From the NCBI GenBank assembly GCA_938074045.1, contig CALJGI010000008.1, forward strand, positions 19,401 to 83,400: a DNA stretch of 64,000 bases. The letters run 5' to 3'. This DNA comes from an uncultured Halieaceae bacterium (GTDB lineage Bacteria; Pseudomonadota; Gammaproteobacteria; Pseudomonadales; Halieaceae). A program made the position numbers and the translations under genes. Of this stretch, positions 1 through 7,179 are shown in pieces (the first letter of the stretch is position 1; each line of letters begins with the position of its first letter). The notes below the pieces were generated by a model. The model saw only the letters and a list, made by a program, of their open reading frames with translations. It was not told the origin of the DNA and made no database searches.

Positions 1-2
1 AC

Positions 3-1556
3 TTCGACCTGGATTGGATCAAGCGTTGGTTACCACCAGATATAGGAATCGATGGCGCTGTTGGCTTTACTCTGCACGCAGGACGCGAGACCGCATCAGG
101 CGCGCGAGCAGAGCTGGTTGTCAGTTCACCGGCACTGCAGATTGGCATACAGGCGGCGGGTAAAACCATTAACCACCCGGTGTCCAACTTGCGGTCACAA
201 GCCGTTGTCACAGAAGAGGATATGTCCCTGAACTGGTCCGTCGAGGTGGGTGAATCAGGAACCAGTTCCGGTGGAGTAGAGATTGCAAACTGGCGCGACG
301 AGAGACGGTTACAGGGAGAGGCGAGATTCGCCAGGGTTGATGTGTCCCCCCTGTTAATGGCGGCCCCTGGCGTTTGGGAAGCTCGCGGTGTTTTTGATGG
401 TGACATTAGTTTGACGGGGTCGGCGGCAAAGCCAATGATGAGGGGGCACCTCAATCTACTCGAGGGTTATCTCGACCACGCCAACCTGCCGCAGCCACTG
501 GATTCATTTCAACTCACCGTGGAGTTTGCAGGAGATCAGGCCAAGCTGTCGGGTGGTTTTGCAGCGTCGGCGGGCGAGGGTCGGCTGGACGGGCAGGTCA
601 GTTGGTTGCAGGATGACTGGGTGGCCGCCCTCAGGTTTGAGGCTGACGAAATGGTACTTGAACCGCTTGGCGGGAGTCAGATGCATGTTTCTCCAGCTAT
701 TGATCTGGAGTTGTCTCCCACACGCGCGTCCGTCACCGGCAAAGTAGTCGTACCCTATGCGCAGGTGGTCCTGGATGCCCTGCCAAAAACTGCGGTGTCG
801 GTGTCGCAAGATACGGTTATTGAGGGACAATACGAAGAGTCGGTCAATTTTGACTACCAGCTTGATCTCGACATTGAGCTCGGTGAAGAGGTGTTGCTGT
901 CAGCTTTCGGGGCCAGTAGCCAGCTTGGTGGCGCAGTGAATATCATCGGTGCATCTGGTGAGGATCTGCACGCTTTTGGAACAATAGATGTTCTCTCGGG
1001 ACGGTACGTTGCCTACGGACAAAAACTGGAAGTGACTGAAGGTTCCTTCTTTTTTAATGGTCCTGTTAGCAGACCAACGATCAGGCTGGCGGCCGTTCGT
1101 CCGCTGGAGGTATCCAATGTTGAGGTAGGGGTGCGGGTGGCTGGACCTGCCACCCGTCCAGAGATCACATTGTTTTCGCAGCCGGCAATGAATGAAGACC
1201 TCATCATGTACTACTTGCTCACGGGAACAGCACCGGACGCCGACGCCAACCTGGAGCTCGCGGTTGCCGCCGCCATGATGCAGCTTGGATTGGTGGGCGC
1301 CAGTAACAGGCTGGACAAAGCGGTGGGTAAATACGGGATCACCGATGTACAGATCGGAGCGACGCAGAAGGAGGCGGGTACCCAGGTGGATATCAGCGCC
1401 TATATTTCTCCACAGTTATATGTGCGTTATGGCATATCCACGTTTGATCGCGTAAATACGTTGCGTGCGAGGTATAGGGTGCGCAATGATTTGTTTATAG
1501 AGGCGCTTTCCGGGGCATCGAACGCCATCGATATTCTTTACGCATTTGACTGGTAA
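3..1556 (+). CDS. tamB: TamB, C-terminal part (translocation and assembly module)
   Basis: This is the last 517 codons of a gene whose start lies left of the window; the frame is open from base 3. TamB is an inner-membrane-anchored, periplasm-spanning beta-helical protein that works with the outer-membrane protein TamA and helps move phospholipid and assemble outer-membrane proteins. The C-terminal TamB/DUF490 domain is recognisable by repeated beta-strand segments, the stretch GSFFFNGPVSRPTIRL, the later MYYLLTG and DVQIG segments, and a final beta-barrel-like end in FDW. The internal GTG at 180 is not a real start. hspQ follows after 92 bases on the same strand. The family call is firm; tamA is not visible. 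Confidence 0.9.
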   Translation, partial: FDLDWIKRWLPPDIGIDGAVGFTLHAGRETASGARAELVVSSPALQIGIQAAGKTINHPVSNLRSQAVVTEEDMSLNWSVEVGESGTSSGGVEIANWRDERRLQGEARFARVDVSPLLMAAPGVWEARGVFDGDISLTGSAAKPMMRGHLNLLEGYLDHANLPQPLDSFQLTVEFAGDQAKLSGGFAASAGEGRLDGQVSWLQDDWVAALRFEADEMVLEPLGGSQMHVSPAIDLELSPTRASVTGKVVVPYAQVVLDALPKTAVSVSQDTVIEGQYEESVNFDYQLDLDIELGEEVLLSAFGASSQLGGAVNIIGASGEDLHAFGTIDVLSGRYVAYGQKLEVTEGSFFFNGPVSRPTIRLAAVRPLEVSNVEVGVRVAGPATRPEITLFSQPAMNEDLIMYYLLTGTAPDADANLELAVAAAMMQLGLVGASNRLDKAVGKYGITDVQIGATQKEAGTQVDISAYISPQLYVRYGISTFDRVNTLRARYRVRNDLFIEALSGASNAIDILYAFDW

Positions 1557-1648
1557 ATCTGATGTCATCTAACGGGTCAAGGGTAATATTTCTGCTGAAT
1601 TGACAGATGTAGCGTTTTAGACTGAGTTTCAAGGAGCCGGAGTAGTAA

Positions 1649-1978
1649 ATGAACGAGCGTCAGGCCAAATTTGCTTTAGGAGAAATCGTTAAACACCGTC
1701 TATACCCATTCAGAGGCGTGATTTTTGATGTCGACCCGGTGTTTAACAATACAGATGAATGGTGGGAATCCATCCCCGCAGATGTTCGTCCGCACAAAGA
1801 CCAGCCCTTTTATCACCTGCTTGCGGAGAATGAAGAGTACGCCTATATCGCCTATGTGTCGGAGCAAAATTTGCTGCATGATGAAAGCGGTAAGCCCGTG
1901 GGCCACCCCAATGTTGGGGAATTGTTTGGCAGGTTTCGTGGAAGCTACTACGAGCCCGTGGAGCGCTTAAGTCACTAG
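1649..1978 (+). CDS. hspQ: Heat shock protein HspQ (YccV-like, hemimethylated-DNA-binding fold)
   Basis: This 109-residue protein matches the length and sequence pattern of HspQ. It begins with KFALGEIVKHRLYPFRGVI, followed by the VDP.F..T.EWW core and a QPFYHLLAE segment. HspQ in Enterobacteria binds hemimethylated oriC DNA, and later work describes it as a specificity-enhancing factor for Lon protease. Two good Shine-Dalgarno runs (AAGGAG and GGAG) precede the ATG. It is transcribed with tamB and ends 6 bases before the converging MetE-like gene. No heat-shock promoter was identified. Confidence 0.9.
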   Translation: MNERQAKFALGEIVKHRLYPFRGVIFDVDPVFNNTDEWWESIPADVRPHKDQPFYHLLAENEEYAYIAYVSEQNLLHDESGKPVGHPNVGELFGRFRGSYYEPVERLSH

Positions 1979-1984
1979 TGGCTG

Positions 1985-3037
1985 TTAGATAGAGGCGGCA
2001 GCGGCACAAAGATTGGCCAGTTTCGCCATGGCCAGGTTGCGGTCCAGCATGACCATGCCACAATCAGGAGCCGCCATCAGGCGGTCCCGATCAATATGAT
2101 TCAAGGCGGCACGGAGCCGCTCCCTGATTTGCTCCACCGATTCCACCTGGCTGCTTGCCACGGCGATACAACCCAATATAACGGTGGTGTTCTGAAACTG
2201 ATCCAGCAGAGCCAAATCGTTGTGTCGGTGTGCATCTTCCAATGACACCTGATCGATGTTGGCGCAATCCAGCGCCGTTGCCAACCTCTGATAGCTGTTG
2301 GGGTCAGCTTTCAGGTAGTGCTGATCATCCAGATGCCCCGGGTAACCGCAGCACATATGCATAACACGGGTTACATGCTCCGGGACGCCGTGGAAGCAGC
2401 GCTCCAGACTTTCCATACCAAAATAGAGCGCATCATCAACCCGGCGCGCAAATAGAGGCTCGTCGATTTGTATATGGCGGCAACCCGCTTCGACCAGCGC
2501 CAATACCTCATGATTCAGTGCCTCGGCGAGATCGAAGGCAAGCTCGGCTTCGCTGGCATAGTGTTCGTTGGCGGTGGTGTCAATAATGGTGAGTGGCCCT
2601 GGAATCGTGATTTTGATCGGTTTATCACTCGCCGCCTGGGCAACCCGAAAGTCGCGGTCCAGGAAATGGTGTTGCATCGCCCGTACCGACGCGGTGACCG
2701 TCGGCAATGGAGCGACGGCGGCACCGCAGCGGTGTACCTTGATAGTCAGCTTCCGAAAATCAATGCCTTGAACATGCCGGCAGTGGTAGTGAATATAGTT
2801 TTCCCGGCGCTGCTCACCATCGGTGGGGATATCGATACCGCATGTTAGTTGGTCGAGCACGGCCTGACATGTCGCCTCATCCAGCGCTGCAACATCATCG
2901 CTCTCGCTCGCCTCTGTCAGATACTCGAAGGAACGGCTTTGCTCGGGTTTGATCTCGCTGCCGGCTTCGGCCCATGCACCCGTTGTAATGTTTGCAGGCT
3001 TTGGCCATGCGCCTATGCAGGTGGTTGTCAGATTCAT
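1985..3037 (-). CDS. MetE-core zinc methyltransferase (cobalamin-independent methionine synthase C-terminal-like)
   Basis: At 350 residues this equals only the catalytic C-terminal barrel of MetE; the folate-binding N-terminal barrel is absent. The four zinc ligands of MetE have counterparts at H227 and C229 (HMCC), E267 (VSLEDAHR) and C326 (APDCGM). The IDEP motif at 191-194 supplies the homocysteine-binding Asp, and the N-terminus TTTCIGAWPKP resembles the substrate loop of the family. It should therefore transfer a methyl group to a thiol, probably homocysteine, from a donor other than folate. It is the third gene of a unit with tmpA and tmpB, 18 bases after tmpB. Since those make glycine betaine, betaine is a possible donor; that is inference. 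Other options are a methylcobamide- or thiol-dependent methyltransferase. Confidence 0.8.
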   Translation of the reverse strand: MNLTTTCIGAWPKPANITTGAWAEAGSEIKPEQSRSFEYLTEASESDDVAALDEATCQAVLDQLTCGIDIPTDGEQRRENYIHYHCRHVQGIDFRKLTIKVHRCGAAVAPLPTVTASVRAMQHHFLDRDFRVAQAASDKPIKITIPGPLTIIDTTANEHYASEAELAFDLAEALNHEVLALVEAGCRHIQIDEPLFARRVDDALYFGMESLERCFHGVPEHVTRVMHMCCGYPGHLDDQHYLKADPNSYQRLATALDCANIDQVSLEDAHRHNDLALLDQFQNTTVILGCIAVASSQVESVEQIRERLRAALNHIDRDRLMAAPDCGMVMLDRNLAMAKLANLCAAAASI

Positions 3038-3055
3038 AACAGTCCAGCCTTCAAT

Positions 3056-3625
3056 TTATTCTAGGCTCGCTACAGCGGCGATCAGTGTCCGGTATTCTTG
3101 AAAAGACGGTGTAGATTTCCCCGGCACCTTGGCGGCGTCATCCCAGCGCCTCAGTCGTGCCGCCTCCCGGAAATGTGGTTCGGTTTCAAAGGCGACCTTT
3201 TCAGAATCTTTCATGATCCCGCCCTGGACCGCCAGGGAATGTTGTGAGGCGGCGGATAGTTGGGCGTGATAACCGGCATCGACCTTACACAGATAGCGTT
3301 TGGCTGCCACATGCAATCGTATGCAGTCAACGACCAGCTGCGGAAACAGACCACGCAACAATTGGCTGCCACTGTTTTCATGAAAATTATTAATGCCTTG
3401 CTCGATAGCGTCCTCGGCAAATTCGCCGCTGTAGTGGCCGATGTCATGCAAAAGTGCGGCTACGATCAGTTCGTCCTGTGCACCGTCGTTGCGCGCCAGC
3501 TCAGCACACTGCAGCATATGCTCGGCCATGGTGACCTGCTCGCCGAGATATGATTGCGCGCCACGTCGGATAAAAATATCTTCGATTCTGTCCAGTTGCA
3601 GTTTTTTCTCCCCTAGTGCGTTCAT
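3056..3625 (-). CDS. tmpB: HD-domain mixed-valent diiron oxygenase, TmpB/PhnZ family
   Basis: This 189-residue HD-domain protein belongs to the PhnZ/TmpB oxygenases, which cleave the C-P bond of a 1-hydroxyphosphonate using O2 and a mixed-valent diiron centre. The residues expected for PhnZ are present with a near-constant offset: gating Y26 and E29 (SYLGE), iron ligands H36, H60-D61 (LLHDIGH), H82, H105 and an Asp at 162/163 (RRWDD). With TmpA as neighbour, the likely substrate is (R)-1-hydroxy-2-trimethylaminoethylphosphonate, giving glycine betaine and phosphate. Its ATG overlaps the tmpA stop by 4 bases, so the two are translationally coupled. A PhnZ role on the 2-aminoethyl analogue cannot be excluded, but the partner is a TmpA-type, not a PhnY-type, enzyme. 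Confidence 0.82.
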   Translation of the reverse strand: MNALGEKKLQLDRIEDIFIRRGAQSYLGEQVTMAEHMLQCAELARNDGAQDELIVAALLHDIGHYSGEFAEDAIEQGINNFHENSGSQLLRGLFPQLVVDCIRLHVAAKRYLCKVDAGYHAQLSAASQHSLAVQGGIMKDSEKVAFETEPHFREAARLRRWDDAAKVPGKSTPSFQEYRTLIAAVASLE

Positions 3626-4785
3626 GGGGCAAACGTCCCTTCTTGTAAGACCTCGAGGGTTGAATTCAAGCTATCGAGATCGGCATAGCAACCCTGTAGC
3701 CAGCGATTGCCGGTGCCGCTGAATGCTTTTCTCGCGTGCAGAACACGGGTATTGTCCACCATAAACAGTTCACCGGGTTCCAGTTTGAATTCGTGTTGTA
3801 ACCCGGGACGATTCACTATTTCTGCCAGATGTCGATAGGCCTCATAATAGGTAGACATGTCATCATAGGGTATCTGGGTTAGAGCAGCGATAGACCGGCT
3901 GTTGAATCTGATGGCACGCAGTCTGCCGTCGGAGCCTGTCTCAATCATAGGGCGGTAACTGCGCAGACGGGTATCCACGCCACCCAAGTACGCGAAATTG
4001 GCATTGTAGCTGCTCAATAAGCGAAAGTGATCCGGCGACTCATTCCAGAGAATGTCGCAGGCCTTGAATCCGTCGACCACGATCGATTCGCCACCCTCCG
4101 CGGAATTCTCCAGACAAGCCAGCAGCTGCAATGTGGGTACTGGATCGCGGTAGGGGTTATCCGTATGCACCTCCAGGCCTCGGTTTGTATAGGCCAGATT
4201 GCTGGGGTCGATTTCCGATCGCACATCGAAGAAGCGGCCGTAATTGGTCTCGCGAACATAACCAAAAAGCTCCGCAATCTGGCAGATGCTGCCACCTTGT
4301 CGTGGTACCTCCGCCAGTCGGGCAAAGCCGAATTGTGTCACCTGCTGCAACCACCGCAGGAGAGCGGCCTTACTGTCGGCTATTGCGGAATATTGCGACG
4401 CCCGTGGCAAGGTAGTGTTGCTGTCCCAGATTGTTTTCCCCCTGGGCATCCACTCCCCCGGGTCGTGCGGTAGCTTGTCGTAACGATGTTCAAGCAACCA
4501 GCTCAGAGAATACTCTATGGGGATATCTCGATCCGAAAACTGTATGTGCAGTGTGTTGGTGCCGCTAACTTCGGCTGAAACAATGCGGATATCAGCGGGT
4601 AGGTCGAGGATGGAAAACAGGCGTTGCCCGTTACCGGTGTCGCGTGCCGAGGCGCCCTGGTCGTTGTCTCGCAACCACAGTGCATGAAAACGCACAGTGG
4701 ATTTGTCAGGCAGCTCAATAAGCAACGTTTCCGAGTCGTCTTTGATTGTTACGCGGAGCAGGGCCATCGCGCAAATATATCGCAT
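3622..4785 (-). CDS. tmpA: 2OG-Fe(II) dioxygenase, TmpA / gamma-butyrobetaine hydroxylase family
   Basis: This 387-residue protein has the two-domain layout of gamma-butyrobetaine hydroxylases: a small N-terminal domain (about 10-100, with LWLRDN and NGQRLF) and a TauD/TfdA jelly-roll domain. The iron ligands are H207 and D209 (EVHTDN) and H350 (RVLHARKAF); the basic residue near R361 would bind 2-oxoglutarate. TmpA hydroxylates 2-trimethylaminoethylphosphonate at C1, and the adjacent HD oxygenase gene makes this reading much more likely than carnitine synthesis. The cysteines that bind zinc in the N-terminal domain of gamma-butyrobetaine hydroxylase are missing (RDNDQGASARD instead). An alternative ATG lies at 4767, but the upstream one has an AGGTG ribosome-binding site. 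Confidence 0.8.
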   Translation of the reverse strand: MRYICAMALLRVTIKDDSETLLIELPDKSTVRFHALWLRDNDQGASARDTGNGQRLFSILDLPADIRIVSAEVSGTNTLHIQFSDRDIPIEYSLSWLLEHRYDKLPHDPGEWMPRGKTIWDSNTTLPRASQYSAIADSKAALLRWLQQVTQFGFARLAEVPRQGGSICQIAELFGYVRETNYGRFFDVRSEIDPSNLAYTNRGLEVHTDNPYRDPVPTLQLLACLENSAEGGESIVVDGFKACDILWNESPDHFRLLSSYNANFAYLGGVDTRLRSYRPMIETGSDGRLRAIRFNSRSIAALTQIPYDDMSTYYEAYRHLAEIVNRPGLQHEFKLEPGELFMVDNTRVLHARKAFSGTGNRWLQGCYADLDSLNSTLEVLQEGTFAP

Positions 4786-4891
4786 CTACACCTGTGAATG
4801 TATCGATTGAAAGCGTCTGTATAAAAGCAAATGGAATTCGATCCTGCAGCTCGCTTACACTACGGTGTTAATCAGCCAAGAGATTTTACAA

Positions 4892-5923
4892 ATGAAAGAT
4901 TCTGTTTCCGTCGACCGCCGTCAGTTTATTGCTGCGTTAGCCGCGACCGCCACGGTCCCCGTTGTTGCTGGCTGCAGTAGTAGCGACTTCTCAGTGACAC
5001 CAGCTGATGGGTTGCCCCGGGGGAGTTTTGGGAAAGAGAGTACAGCGGAAGAGGTCACCGCGGATCTGGATCTCAGCGGGAAGAGGGCGCTGGTTACCGG
5101 ATGCAACTCAGGGCTGGGTTTTGAGACCATGCGGGTTCTGGCCCTGCGTGGCGCCCACGTGATTGGAACCGGGCGCACCCTGGCCAAGGCCGAGGTGGCC
5201 TGTGAAAGCGTGGCGGGGCAGACCACCCCTGTAGCGCTGGAACTATCCGATTTTGACTCCGTCGTTCAATGTGCGGAAACCGTCAGCAGTCTCGACCTAT
5301 CCCTGGATATGCTTATCTGCAATGCAGGTATCAACACTTTCGGCGAGTTGGAACTTATAAATGGTGTGGAGAGAATGTTTGTGGTCAATCACCTTGGGCA
5401 TTTTGTACTCGTGAATCGCCTCATGCCCCTATTGCGGCAGAGTGCCCCAGCCAGGATTGTCCACGTTGGGAGTGCATCGGGTTACAGTCAGGCGCCTGCG
5501 GTGGGTATCGATTTCGACAACCTGCGTGGTGAGAAAGGTTTTGATGCTGGTGAATCCTACGGGCGTTCCAAGCTCGCCAATGCACTGTTCTCGGCTGAAC
5601 TGGCCAAACGAACGCAGGGCTCCGGGGTGACCTCGAACGTTATTCACCCCGGTCTGGTGCAAACCAACATTGCGCGAACGGCACCGGGGTTGATTCGCGG
5701 CGCCTTTAATTTGTTTGGTGGTTTGATTGCCAAGAACGTAGAGCAGGGCGCCGCTACTCAGACCTATGTGGCCACAGCACCAGGCCTCGACGGGGTATCG
5801 GGTGCGTACTTCGAGGATTGTAATCCTGTTCGGGTAGAGGGCCCTCACCATATGTATGATGAGGGGATGGCAGCCAGACTGTGGGAAGTGTCTACAGAGC
5901 TGACTCGTTCCTACCTTCGCTAG
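4892..5923 (+). CDS. Short-chain dehydrogenase/reductase with Tat-like lipoprotein signal
   Basis: The 343-residue protein is a classical SDR preceded by about 55 extra residues. The N-terminus has twin arginines in DRRQFIA, a hydrophobic stretch, and a lipobox ending VVAGC at Cys28, so it looks like a Tat-exported lipoprotein. The SDR part has a TGCNSGLG cofactor loop (69-76), NAG at 144-146, S194 and Y223xxxK227. It resembles the retinol-dehydrogenase-like SDRs and the paralogue at 22.4-23.3 kb, which has no signal. The ATG at 4892 is preferred over the GTG at 4865 because AGAG lies about 9 bases before it and the signal peptide then starts normally. The substrate is unknown. It diverges from tmpA and converges with the flavin oxidoreductase. 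Confidence 0.8.
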   Translation: MKDSVSVDRRQFIAALAATATVPVVAGCSSSDFSVTPADGLPRGSFGKESTAEEVTADLDLSGKRALVTGCNSGLGFETMRVLALRGAHVIGTGRTLAKAEVACESVAGQTTPVALELSDFDSVVQCAETVSSLDLSLDMLICNAGINTFGELELINGVERMFVVNHLGHFVLVNRLMPLLRQSAPARIVHVGSASGYSQAPAVGIDFDNLRGEKGFDAGESYGRSKLANALFSAELAKRTQGSGVTSNVIHPGLVQTNIARTAPGLIRGAFNLFGGLIAKNVEQGAATQTYVATAPGLDGVSGAYFEDCNPVRVEGPHHMYDEGMAARLWEVSTELTRSYLR

Positions 5924-5928
5924 ACAAT

Positions 5929-6921
5929 TCAGACCACCCCGGCTTCCTGTATCGAGGGCAGAACCTGGTCAGCCCAGAGCTGCAAACTTTGCCAGGCGTG
6001 ATCCGGGTGTATCCCGCCACAGAGCGGATGAAACAGTACCGGGTGATGGGCTGGCATGGTGCTGATTGCATCGATAAGTTCTGCGGGAGTGTACACGCGG
6101 TAAGCCCCGCTTGCGCGTAAATCATCCGCGTTATCATAGTGTTTGTAGGGACCTTCCACGGCCGACATCGCCGCCCATTCTGCGTATACATTGGTTTCAT
6201 GCAGCACGTGGGGAGCGATTTTCTCCCAGTACTCATCAGGATTTTCTGCTACGAATGTCACGGATGAGGAAGACGCTGACATAGGGCCCGGGTCGGGTTG
6301 CCCGAGTTTCTCTAATTCCTCTCTATACATGTCGAAGACAGCCGGGGTCGTCGGAATAAAAAAATCAGCGTGTGCCGCAGCCCGACGCGCAGCAGCCCTG
6401 GAGCTACCACCCATTAGAATCGGTGGGCGAGGACGACTGTGTGGGCGTGGTCGAATGGTTACCACCCGGCCTTCAAACTCGAAGGTCTCACCGCTGAAAG
6501 CCTGGTTCAAAAAAGGCCCTATCGCATCCATATAATCGCGCCGGTCTGCCAATGTTTTACCAACGGCCTTGAACTCTTCCTCGCGGTAGCCGGCGCTGAT
6601 AATGGGTAGCACACGCCCGCGACTTATCAGGTCGAGTACGACCAGGTCTTCTGCCAGTTGTACGGGATCGTGCAAAGGGGCGATTAACGCAGAAATATAG
6701 AGCATCATCGTATTGGTGCGCGCGGCAATGGCAGAGGCGAACACAAGCGGTGAGGGCAGGTAGCCATCTTCCGAGCCGTGGTGTTCGGAAATATGCACGG
6801 CGGAAAATCCGTGACTCTCTCCCCAGGCACACTGGTCAATCGCGGTCTGGTACATGTCTGCCCGGCTGGCGGTGGAGAAAACGGGTTTGCGCATATCGAA
6901 GCGAAGCATGATGTCAGGCAT
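5929..6921 (-). CDS. LLM-class flavin-dependent oxidoreductase (luciferase-like)
   Basis: This 330-residue protein has the bacterial-luciferase-like monooxygenase fold. Visible family signatures are GFSAVHISEHH near residue 40, the ALIAPLHDPVQLAEDLVVLD run, the glycine-rich GRVLPIISAGYR, and ILMGGSS in the second half. Members use reduced FMN or F420 to oxygenate or reduce a small organic substrate; here the substrate is not identifiable, and no flavin reductase is adjacent. The gene diverges from the TonB receptor across a 258-base region holding shared repeat motifs, which suggests the two may be co-regulated. Its end lies 5 bases from the end of the converging SDR. Confidence 0.85.
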   Translation of the reverse strand: MPDIMLRFDMRKPVFSTASRADMYQTAIDQCAWGESHGFSAVHISEHHGSEDGYLPSPLVFASAIAARTNTMMLYISALIAPLHDPVQLAEDLVVLDLISRGRVLPIISAGYREEEFKAVGKTLADRRDYMDAIGPFLNQAFSGETFEFEGRVVTIRPRPHSRPRPPILMGGSSRAAARRAAAHADFFIPTTPAVFDMYREELEKLGQPDPGPMSASSSSVTFVAENPDEYWEKIAPHVLHETNVYAEWAAMSAVEGPYKHYDNADDLRASGAYRVYTPAELIDAISTMPAHHPVLFHPLCGGIHPDHAWQSLQLWADQVLPSIQEAGVV

Positions 6922-6985
6922 CGTGGGCTCTCTGGTGGCTAGAAAAGATAGTCAACTTGGCGGTCGACGCCATCGATTATCAGGG

Positions 6986-7103
6986 TTTAACCAGAAAAGT
7001 GGTAATTTTCCACATATGGACTCAAAAAGGCGATGTGTGGTGCACAATGACTAACCAGACGAGCTCTCCGATTCCTTCTCTGAGTGCACACCTTCTGGTT
7101 AAA
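6986..7103. promoter_or_regulatory. Repeated TAACCAGA motif in divergent promoter region
   Basis: Three copies of a short motif lie between the flavin oxidoreductase and the TonB receptor. TTTAACCAGAA is at 6986-6996, CTAACCAGAC at 7051-7060, and the exact reverse complement of the first, TTCTGGTTAAA, at 7093-7103. They could be binding sites of a regulator serving both divergent genes. No known regulator motif was recognised, and no promoter boxes could be assigned with confidence. Confidence 0.4.
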
Positions 7104-7179
7104 TATCATTCACCTAACTGCGCCGATCCGTAAGATGTGAAAATACCTCGGCGATATTATAAGAAGTCTGGAGGTCAGC

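Noticed and set aside
504..830. Long open frames opposite tamB, hspQ, carB, ftsH and other genes
   Set aside because: They lie wholly within well-supported genes on the other strand or frame, show no family features and lack ribosome-binding sites.
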